DNA of 5,865 nt, taken from Candidatus Altarchaeota archaeon. Lineage in GTDB: Archaea; Altiarchaeota; Altiarchaeia; IMC4; SCGC-AAA252-I15. The notes below the pieces were generated by a model, which had not been told where the DNA came from, searched no databases, and worked only from the letters and a program-made list of their open reading frames with translations. Where the stretch lies: NCBI GenBank assembly GCA_026394745.1, contig JAPKXP010000131.1, positions 1-5,865 on the forward strand, given 5' to 3'. The position numbers were made by a program, and so were the translations under genes. Positions 1 to 4,789 of the stretch are shown here, piece after piece; positions within the stretch are counted from its first letter, which is position 1, and every line of letters begins with the position of its first letter.

Positions 1-109
1 CTTTCTTCGCAAGAAAGCGTGGACGGAAAGAAAAAAGAGTATCCTTTGCACAAAGCAATGGAGAATAATCGTGTTGAAACTGAGGGGCGGTAGCCCCGCA
101 GTTCAGAAA
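1..109. other. Unassigned left edge upstream of the tRNA
   Basis: No gene can be assigned with confidence. Three + strand frames are open from the left edge: one ends at TAG 91-93 (C-terminus ...NNRVETEGR), one at TAA 64-66 (basic, ...RVSFAQSNGE), and one runs into the tRNA. Any of the first two could be the 3' end of a protein gene cut by the window, but 20-30 codons are too few to choose and neither is recognisable. No TATA-like box for the tRNA is obvious here, so the tRNA may be cotranscribed with something to the left. Confidence 0.3.
78..103 (+). other. Hairpin in the tRNA leader
   Basis: AACTG (78-82) pairs with CAGTT (99-103) and GGGGC (84-88) pairs with GCCCC (93-97). They are separated by a single A83/G98 mismatch and closed by the loop GGTA. 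The stem ends six bases before the mature tRNA 5' end. It could be a processing or leader structure of the tRNA transcript, or the 3' hairpin of an upstream RNA. The function is unknown; only the pairing is seen. Confidence 0.45.
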
Positions 110-184
110 GGGCTCGTAGTCTAGCTCGGTTATGACGTCCGCTTGACGTGCGGGAGATCACCGGTTCGAATCCGGTCGAGCCCA
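110..184 (+). tRNA. tRNA-Val(GAC)
   Basis: A full cloverleaf can be drawn. The acceptor stem GGGCTCG (110-116) pairs perfectly with CGAGCCC (177-183), with discriminator A184. The D arm spans 119-136 with stem GTC/GAC. The anticodon stem TCCGC (138-142) pairs with GCGGG (150-154) around the loop TTGACGT, giving anticodon GAC at 145-147, which reads valine GTC/GTT codons. The T arm is ACCGG (160-164), loop TTCGAAT, CCGGT (172-176). The bases after A184 are CTC, so the CCA end is not encoded and must be added after transcription, as is common in archaea. No intron is present in the anticodon loop. The last 17 bases are repeated downstream at 258-274. Confidence 0.95.
168..184 (+). repeat. tRNA 3'-end direct repeat, copy 1
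   Basis: This 17-base stretch covers the end of the T loop to the discriminator base. It is identical to 258-274, 90 bases downstream. Its core (169-180) is also present in reverse complement at 221-232. Direct repeats of tRNA 3' ends are the usual trace of integration by tyrosine recombinases, but the 90-base spacing leaves no room for an element. Confidence 0.8.
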
Positions 185-220
185 CTCATTTCACGCCCAT
201 AAGCGAATACGTATCACGAA

Positions 221-289
221 CTCGACCGGATTAAGCGAGTCCCAGCGGGACGAGCGGGAATCCGGTCGAGCCCAACGACCTTTTTCTTT
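221..289 (+). terminator. Long hairpin plus T-tract after the tRNA
   Basis: The 12 bases at 221-232 pair perfectly with 259-270. Inside lies a second stem, GTCCC (239-243) with GGGAC (247-251), extended past a tandem A-G/G-A mismatch by GC/GC (235-236 with 254-255). Ten bases after the outer stem comes TTTTTCTTT (281-289). Archaeal RNA polymerase stops at T-runs, so this is the likely end of the tRNA transcript, although the gap between stem and T-run is longer than in a classical intrinsic terminator. The use of a tRNA-derived sequence as stem is unusual. Confidence 0.4.
258..274 (+). repeat. tRNA 3'-end direct repeat, copy 2
   Basis: This is an exact 17-base copy of the tRNA-Val 3' end with no tRNA body before it. 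It is the 3' arm of a 12-bp hairpin with 221-232. It could be an old attachment-site scar, a partial tandem duplication of the tRNA end, or part of the transcript's terminator structure. Confidence 0.75.
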
Positions 290-295
290 ATAAAG
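286..295 (+). promoter_or_regulatory. Candidate TATA box (upstream)
   Basis: CTTTATAAAG is a perfect 10-base palindrome with the archaeal TATA-like core TTTATAAA. A start of transcription would be expected about 25 bases on, near 315-320, giving a leader of roughly 90 bases before the ATG at 410. It overlaps the tRNA T-tract and lies between the short inverted repeats CCCAAC (271-276) and GTTGGG (295-300). A second AT-rich candidate follows at 324-337. Confidence 0.35.
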
Positions 296-323
296 TTGGG
301 TATTATTTTGTAGACTACGGTTA

Positions 324-337
324 TTTTTATATTATAT
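324..337 (+). promoter_or_regulatory. Candidate TATA box (downstream)
   Basis: TTTTTATATTATAT contains a TTTATATT core, close to the archaeal TATA consensus. It would place transcription start near 350-360 and give a leader of about 50 bases for the membrane thiol protein gene. It is an alternative to the candidate at 286-295. The rest of 296-391 is AT-rich and holds no recognisable gene. Confidence 0.35.
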
Positions 338-391
338 CTACTATGTTAGTATATTGTCGTTTATTTTTTGATGATATTTTTCTATTAAATT

Positions 392-405
392 GGAGGGTGA
401 TGAGG
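392..405 (+). promoter_or_regulatory. Strong ribosome binding site
   Basis: GGAGGGTGATGAGG nearly matches the full complement of the archaeal 16S tail (GGAGGTGAT) with one extra G, followed by a second GAGG only four bases before the ATG at 410. This fixes the start of the 600-codon gene and suggests efficient initiation. Confidence 0.7.
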
Positions 406-409
406 TAAA

Positions 410-2212
410 ATGACGGAAGAGGAAAAGTTTACAACTGAAGGTTCTGTTGCTGAATCCCACGGGGCTAGGAAGCATAAGGCTTCGCCCAAGCGGAAGGTCA
501 GGAAGGTGGTTCACGAGGAGAGGAGGACATTAAGGCATGAGACACATAAGGCGGAAGGCAAGCCTATTGACATCTCGCTTCAGACGATGCTTGCTGTCGT
601 TCTTGTTTTATCGTTGCTCCTGAACATGTACCAGTTCTTCCAGGTAGGTAGCCTAAAGACTGACATAGAGGGCCTGCGCAAGGTTATTGAGGTCAGTGGC
701 GGAACAACAGGCACTACGATACCGGTTCCGGCTACCGTCCCGTACACCGGAGAGAAAGTCAAGCTCGACTTCTACGTAATGAGCCAGTGCCCGTATGGGA
801 CGCAAGTGGTCGACGCCATAGCCCCTGTGGTAAAGCAGTTTGGCGGCGCGCTTGAGCTCACCATAGACTACATAGCAAGCGACAACGGCGACGGCACGTA
901 CCAAAGCCTGCACGGTCAAAACGAGGTGCTAGGAGACATCGTGCAATTGTGCGCGATGAAGTACGAGCCGGCAAAGTACTTGGACATGTTCGTGTGCATG
1001 AACAAGAACGCACAGCAGATTCCAGACAACTGGCAGAGCTGCGCTCAACAGTCAGGCATGAACGTTGTGGCAATCAAGACGTGCTACGATGGAGCTGAGG
1101 GGAAGACGCTCATGTCCGCCTCGATAAAGAAGGCGGTCGACGCGAAAGCCAGCGGAAGCCCGACGATATACTTGAACGGCGTCTTGTACTCGGGCGGCAG
1201 AACTTCAAGCGAGTTCCTGAGGGCGGCATGCAACGTGTTAACCACGAAGCCAGAGGCGTGCAAGAACCTGCCTGCTGCAGCCAAGGTGAACGTAATCGCC
1301 TTGAGCGACGCAAGATGCGGGGCAGACTGCGACATGAGCAGCCTCCTAAGCCAGCTACAGTCCATATTCCCGGGGCTGGTCGTTAAAGAACTCGACTACA
1401 GCACAGCTGAAGGAAAGCGCTTATTCGACTCGTCAAACATCACAGCCCTACCTGCACTACTCTTCGACGAAACGGTGAAGAACGGCGAAGGATACTCGAG
1501 CGTCAGCAGGTACCTTGAGAACGCAGGCAAGTATTACAGCCTGAGAATCGGCTCAGCATGGGACCCGTACTGCGACGCGACGAGCGAACACTGCGGCGAG
1601 GACAAGTGCAAGTCTAGGATATCCTGCAGGCCTGAAATACCAGGGAAACTTGACGTCTTCGTGATGAGCCAGTGCCCGTACGGTACCATGGCTCTCGACG
1701 CCATGAAGGAGGTCTTGAACGCTTTCAAGGGCCAGATAAACTTCAGCGTCAACTACATAGCCACTGAAACCAGCCCCGGCGTGTTCGACAGCCTGCACGG
1801 CGACCAGGAGACGCAAGAGGACATCAGGGAACTGTGCGCCATGAAGTACTACCAAGCCAACTACAAGTTCATGGACTACATATGGTGCAGGAACAAGGAC
1901 ATAACAAGCACGGCTTGGGAGTCTTGCGCTACAGGAAACGGGATGGACGCAGCCAAAATCAAGGCTTGCGCTGAAGGCGCTGAAGGCAAGAAGCTGCTCA
2001 GCGACAACATCAAGGCCGCAGAACAGCTTTCCATCGGAGGGAGCCCGACGTTCCTCGCGAACAACAAGAGGATGTTCAACGCAATAAACGCAGCGAGCAT
2101 CCAGTCGAGCATATGCGCCTCCAATCCAGGCCTCGGCGGCTGCTCTAAGACGTTGAACGGAACTTCTGCAGCAGACCAGTCCGGCTCGGCGGCAAGCGGC
2201 GGAAGCTGCTAG
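410..2212 (+). CDS. Membrane-anchored protein with two GILT-like thiol domains and a third thioredoxin-like segment
   Basis: This 600-residue protein is probably exported and tethered. Residues 1-55 are highly charged and basic, and one membrane segment spans about 57-79, so it should be a type II anchor with the bulk outside. Two homologous domains follow, about 117-278 and 413-579, each starting K-L-D-x-x-V-M-S-Q-C-P-Y-G (Cys127, Cys422) and carrying a cis-Pro type SPT loop (Pro251, Pro546). Each also has SLHG...E...C spaced as in the GILT signature CQHGxxECxxNxxxxC, plus matching later cysteines (196, 211, 225; 493, 506, 520). The active site is CPYG, so the resolving Cys of a CxxC pair is missing. 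Between them, about 292-380 looks like a third thioredoxin fold with C303-GAD-C307 and an ALP loop (Pro348), followed by a cysteine-rich linker (388, 395, 400, 406). By family it should act on protein thiols or disulfides outside the cell; reductase, isomerase or scaffold is undecided. It is the first gene of a tight set with a lipoprotein and a thioredoxin. Confidence 0.8.
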   Translation: MTEEEKFTTEGSVAESHGARKHKASPKRKVRKVVHEERRTLRHETHKAEGKPIDISLQTMLAVVLVLSLLLNMYQFFQVGSLKTDIEGLRKVIEVSGGTTGTTIPVPATVPYTGEKVKLDFYVMSQCPYGTQVVDAIAPVVKQFGGALELTIDYIASDNGDGTYQSLHGQNEVLGDIVQLCAMKYEPAKYLDMFVCMNKNAQQIPDNWQSCAQQSGMNVVAIKTCYDGAEGKTLMSASIKKAVDAKASGSPTIYLNGVLYSGGRTSSEFLRAACNVLTTKPEACKNLPAAAKVNVIALSDARCGADCDMSSLLSQLQSIFPGLVVKELDYSTAEGKRLFDSSNITALPALLFDETVKNGEGYSSVSRYLENAGKYYSLRIGSAWDPYCDATSEHCGEDKCKSRISCRPEIPGKLDVFVMSQCPYGTMALDAMKEVLNAFKGQINFSVNYIATETSPGVFDSLHGDQETQEDIRELCAMKYYQANYKFMDYIWCRNKDITSTAWESCATGNGMDAAKIKACAEGAEGKKLLSDNIKAAEQLSIGGSPTFLANNKRMFNAINAASIQSSICASNPGLGGCSKTLNGTSAADQSGSAASGGSC

Positions 2213-2225
2213 AGGGAGGATAAGA

Positions 2226-2552
2226 ATGAAAAAACATGTTGTTTTTTTCATTCTTTTTTTGTTTTTACTATGGGTTTGCGGCTGCCTAGGCGGCAGTAAC
2301 GATTCGTCTGCTGCCGAGGAGGCGACCGCGGCCTGCATTCTTAAGTGCCAGAGCGTTAAGGTCAGTGAAGACCTTGACATAGGCCCCTGCCTGTCCGATG
2401 ACATAAAGGAGGATTGGGTGTGCGATGTGGCCCACATCCCGAGGCATCTTGAAGACAACGAGGCGAAGAACCAGTGTATTGCATTCAACGAGGGTAAAGC
2501 ACACCACTTCGTTGAATTGAACGATAAGTGCGAGGTATTGCGGGTGCAGTAG
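2226..2552 (+). CDS. Putative small cysteine-rich lipoprotein
   Basis: This 108-residue protein begins with MKKH, a strongly hydrophobic stretch (5-17), and the lipobox-like V-C-G-C with the candidate lipidated Cys20. A short Gly/Ser/Ala linker follows. The mature part has six further cysteines (37, 41, 55, 66, 84, 102), starting with a CILKC pair, and four histidines (70, 74, 93, 94). The even cysteine number in an exported protein suggests three disulfides or metal ligands. No known family is assigned. An RBS (AGGGAGGA, 2213-2220) lies just after the upstream stop, 13 bases away, so it is probably cotranscribed with the GILT-like gene and coupled to the thioredoxin gene one base downstream. 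It may be a partner or substrate of the membrane thiol protein, which is inference. The signal-peptide codons are extremely T-rich, unlike the rest of the gene. Confidence 0.75.
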   Translation: MKKHVVFFILFLFLLWVCGCLGGSNDSSAAEEATAACILKCQSVKVSEDLDIGPCLSDDIKEDWVCDVAHIPRHLEDNEAKNQCIAFNEGKAHHFVELNDKCEVLRVQ

Positions 2553-2553
2553 T

Positions 2554-2871
2554 ATGGCAAGCGTTGTTGAGCTGAAGGACGATACGTTCAGGGATTTCGT
2601 GTCAAAGGGGTATGCGGTAGTAGACCTGTGGACGCCTTGTTGCGGACCCTGCAGGATGATTACTCCGATAGTCGAGGAGCTTTCCGTAGAATACAAAGGG
2701 AAGATAAGGTTCGGGAAGCTTAACATAGACGAGAACCTGAAGACGCCATCTGAATTCAAGGTAATGAGAATACCCACGCTGCTGATGTTCAAGGACGGCG
2801 TCCTGGTGGACAGGATTGTCGGCGCCTTAAGCAAGGAGAGAATAAAGGAGAAGCTCGATAAGAGGATTTAA
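2554..2871 (+). CDS. Thioredoxin with CCGPC active site
   Basis: The 105-residue length is that of a single-domain thioredoxin. It shows the family order: beta strand AVVDLW (21-26), active site C30-G-P-C33 followed by R34, a K-L-N-I-D-E strand (55-60), the cis-Pro loop R-I-P74-T, and a F-K-D-G-V strand turn (79-83). It has no signal peptide, so it acts in the cytoplasm as a dithiol reductant for protein disulfides, recharged by a thioredoxin reductase not seen here. The Trp that usually precedes the active-site Cys is replaced by Cys29, giving CCGPC. The start ATG lies one base after the lipoprotein stop, with GGGTG seven bases before it; translation is probably coupled. Its place in the gene set suggests it supplies electrons to, or is coexpressed with, the extracytoplasmic thiol proteins, but no membrane electron carrier is visible. 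Confidence 0.9.
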   Translation: MASVVELKDDTFRDFVSKGYAVVDLWTPCCGPCRMITPIVEELSVEYKGKIRFGKLNIDENLKTPSEFKVMRIPTLLMFKDGVLVDRIVGALSKERIKEKLDKRI

Positions 2872-2877
2872 TTTCCG

Positions 2878-3873
2878 ATGGACGGCAAAGTTTATCTCGT
2901 CGGATGCGGCCTGGGCGAAAAGCACCTTACGTTGCAGGCCTTGAAGGCAATCCGCGATAGCGAAGTAATTCTGTACGACAGGCTGCTGGACAAGAGAATC
3001 CTCGAGAAGGCTGAATGCAAGAAGATTCCTCTCGGCAAAAAAATGCGCGAGCCGATGCCGCACGAGGGCTGGGGCAAGAAAGGTAAGGGAAAGAACCAGG
3101 AGCGCATAAACAAACTGCTGCTCAAGTACGCGAATGAGGGCAAGACTGTGGCGGTCCTGAAGGTCGGCGACATCTTCCATTTCTCCAGGGGTTTCGACGC
3201 CTACAGGTTTCTCAGGTCGAATGGCGTTGAGGTGGAGGTTGTGCCTGGAGTCAGCACGCACCAGGTGTTGTCCGAGCTTGGAATCCCGCTGACGTACCGG
3301 GACGGCTCTTCTTCCGTTTCCTTAATCAACGCAAACTGGATTTCAGAGTCAAAGGAATGCGGGGGGCTTGACGCGGACACGCTAGTATTCTACATGCCTG
3401 TCGGAAACCTAGAGAACATCGTCGGGAAGGTTCGCAGACGCAAGAGGAAAGTCTACTGCATGCTGGTTGAGAACGCGGGGAAGGAAGATTACAGGGTGAT
3501 AAGCGGGGGTTTAGGCGACATCGTCAGGCTGGCTGGGGAAGCGCTTGTGGAGCCGCCGGCCATCTTTGTAGTGTCGCCTTACGAGAGGAAGCCGTATTGC
3601 AAGAGGATTACTGCATTCTACATGAAGGGCGACGGTTGCGCAAGGGAGATTGACGGCATTCCGGTTGAGGGTTACCCGCTTGATTCCAGCAGGAGTTTAA
3701 GTAGGGTAATCAAGGAGGCTGAGACGCTTTACGTAAAAAGCCCGCAAGCACTCGATAGGCTATGCAAGACTGCGCCGGTTAAACTCCTAAACTCGAAGAC
3801 GATTCTGGTTGGAGGGGCTGCTACAGCGGCTTCATCTAAAAAAGCAGGATTGCATGTCGACTTCATGATTTAG
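2878..3873 (+). CDS. SUMT-like tetrapyrrole methylase domain fused to a half HemD-like tail
   Basis: Residues 1-235 follow the SAM-dependent tetrapyrrole (uroporphyrinogen-III C-methyltransferase, CobA/CysG-type) order: V-Y-L-V-G-C-G-L-G (5-13), L-T-L-Q-A-L (18-23), LYDRLL (32-37), V-L-K-V-G-D-I-F-H-F-S-R-G (93-105), VEVVPGVST (119-127), GIPLTYR (135-141), SSVSLINAN (145-153), FYMPVGNLENI (171-181), EN (198-199). The SAM loop, usually GGDP, is VGDI, and a basic insertion near 63-73 replaces the usual short linker. The last 95 residues resemble only the C-terminal half of uroporphyrinogen-III synthase (V-K-S-P-Q-A-L near 286-292, then I-L-V-G-G-A-A-T-A near 309-317). A complete HemD needs about 240 residues, so this tail is probably not a working synthase. 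No other tetrapyrrole gene is near, so the substrate is open. The ATG is six bases after the thioredoxin stop, with GAGGA ten bases upstream. Confidence 0.75.
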   Translation: MDGKVYLVGCGLGEKHLTLQALKAIRDSEVILYDRLLDKRILEKAECKKIPLGKKMREPMPHEGWGKKGKGKNQERINKLLLKYANEGKTVAVLKVGDIFHFSRGFDAYRFLRSNGVEVEVVPGVSTHQVLSELGIPLTYRDGSSSVSLINANWISESKECGGLDADTLVFYMPVGNLENIVGKVRRRKRKVYCMLVENAGKEDYRVISGGLGDIVRLAGEALVEPPAIFVVSPYERKPYCKRITAFYMKGDGCAREIDGIPVEGYPLDSSRSLSRVIKEAETLYVKSPQALDRLCKTAPVKLLNSKTILVGGAATAASSKKAGLHVDFMI

Positions 3874-3903
3874 GGGTGGTAGATTCGACTTGGCCTGTGC
3901 TGG

Positions 3904-3911
3904 TATTTATT
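3904..3911 (+). promoter_or_regulatory. Weak TATA-like box before the storage-protein genes
   Basis: TATTTATT sits in the 122-base space between the methylase stop and the preferred start at 3996. With usual archaeal spacing, transcription would begin near 3930-3935 and leave a leader of about 60 bases. This would let the storage genes be expressed apart from the thiol genes. No clear regulator site is visible. Confidence 0.25.
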
Positions 3912-3981
3912 GGATTAGGGGAGGATAACTATAGGATGGACGGGATTCAGGAAGGCCAGATACAGATTGGTAGGGGATTAA

Positions 3982-3986
3982 GGAGG
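3982..3986 (+). promoter_or_regulatory. Ribosome binding site that decides the start of the first storage gene
   Basis: GGAGG lies nine bases before ATG 3996, an ideal distance. A competing GGGGAGG (3918-3923 region) lies about 12 bases before the in-frame ATG 3936. The longer frame from GTG 3876 has no good site. The protein alignment with the paralog also favours 3996. Confidence 0.6.
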
Positions 3987-3995
3987 ACCCATATA

Positions 3996-4784
3996 ATGAG
4001 CAGGTTCACCAGGGAGTCCCTGCTGGACAAGAAGGTTCTCGATTCCACTCACAGCGAGAAGGAGTATCGGATGCTTCCCAAGCTTAATGTTGTCTCTCTA
4101 GGGGGCAGCAGCATAATAGACCGTGGCAGTGAGGTGCTGTTCCCGCTCCTTCGCGAGATAGTCAAAAACAGGAAGAAGCACCAGATTATGGTCGGCTGCG
4201 GCGGTGGCGCTAGGACGAGGCATGTCTACCATATAGGTTTAGATTTGGGCCTTCCACCCGGAGCGCTCGCGCAACTCGCCGGCTCGAACGACGAGCAGAA
4301 CACCACCATAATACAGTGCCTGCTTGCGCCGCACGGGGGCATATTCGTGAACAAGGAGAGGTTCATCGAACTGCCGATGTACCTTAATGCCGGGCTGATA
4401 CCGGTAGTCGTGCAGAATCCGCCCTACCACTACTGGGTTCCGATGCCAAAACTAGGCAATATACCTGAGCACGGAGGAGACTTTGGAATGTACATCATTT
4501 CTGAAACTTTTGGCGCTAGGTCGATGATATACCTCAAGGACCAGAAAGGTCTGTACACCGAAAACCCTATGGTCAACCCGAGGGCGGAACTCATAAAGAA
4601 AATCGAGGTCAACGAGCTGATTAAGATGGACCTCAAGGACCTAATAATAGAACGGCCGGTTCTGGAGATGCTCAAAAACTCGAGGAACAGAAAGAGTGTT
4701 CAGATAATCAACGGCTTAACGGAAGGAAACCTTACTAAAGCCTTAAACGGCAAGAATGTAGGAACCATAATATACAAGAGGTAA
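3996..4784 (+). CDS. Molybdenum storage protein family subunit, alpha-like
   Basis: This 262-residue member of the amino-acid-kinase fold matches the molybdenum storage protein (MoSto, MosA/MosB), which uses ATP to pack molybdate or tungstate as polyoxometalate clusters inside a hetero-hexameric cage. Visible motifs are S-L-G-G (34-37) then S-S-I-I-D-R-G, G-C-G-G-G-A-R-T-R-H-V (67-77), D-L-G-L-P (83-87), N-P-P-Y-H-Y-W (141-147), I-P-E-H-G-G-D (156-162), L-K-D-Q-K-G-L-Y-T (180-188), V-Q-I-I-N-G-L (235-241) and the end V-G-T-I-I. The His in PPYH recalls the His-rich PPYHHH of MosA, hence alpha-like. The conserved Lys of the KIGG loop is Ser34, so ATP handling may be altered. The start at 3996 has the best RBS, and its N-terminus aligns with the next gene; in-frame ATG 3936 and GTG 3876 (302 residues) are possible but add sequence without counterpart. 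It is cotranscribed with the next gene. Confidence 0.8.
   Translation: MSRFTRESLLDKKVLDSTHSEKEYRMLPKLNVVSLGGSSIIDRGSEVLFPLLREIVKNRKKHQIMVGCGGGARTRHVYHIGLDLGLPPGALAQLAGSNDEQNTTIIQCLLAPHGGIFVNKERFIELPMYLNAGLIPVVVQNPPYHYWVPMPKLGNIPEHGGDFGMYIISETFGARSMIYLKDQKGLYTENPMVNPRAELIKKIEVNELIKMDLKDLIIERPVLEMLKNSRNRKSVQIINGLTEGNLTKALNGKNVGTIIYKR
4778..4782 (+). promoter_or_regulatory. Ribosome binding site favouring the second ATG of the next gene
   Basis: GAGGT ends seven bases before ATG 4790 but only one base before ATG 4784, which overlaps the preceding TAA as TAATG. The spacing makes 4790 the more likely start; the protein differs by just two residues. Confidence 0.55.
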
Positions 4785-4789
4785 TGTTG

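Noticed and set aside
1..17. Perfect 7-bp hairpin at the left edge (CTTTCTT/AAGAAAG)
   Set aside because: It is short, A/T-rich, cut off by the window edge and may lie in a coding region; nothing further supports a role.
168..274. Integrated mobile element bounded by tRNA-end repeats
   Set aside because: Only 90 bases separate the repeats and no integrase is in the window; at most it is a scar.
258..274. Second tRNA gene
   Set aside because: Only the 3' end is present; there is no D arm or anticodon arm before it.
397..439. GTGATGA followed by CTGA, resembling boxes of a C/D guide RNA
   Set aside because: GTGATGA is part of the Shine-Dalgarno sequence and the CTGA is inside the coding region; no C'/D' arrangement or terminal stem is present.
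1553..2560. Long open frame of 335 codons on the - strand
   Set aside because: It lies antisense to the clearly homologous GILT-like and lipoprotein genes, shows no recognisable motif, and is expected from the GC-rich third positions of the + strand genes.
2878..3873. Naming the methylase cobA/cysG or calling it a working CobA-HemD fusion
   Set aside because: The SAM loop differs, only half of a HemD-like domain is present and no other tetrapyrrole gene is nearby.
3876..3995. Forty extra N-terminal residues of the alpha-like storage protein from GTG 3876
   Set aside because: There is no good ribosome binding site, no counterpart in the paralog, and two better starts lie downstream.
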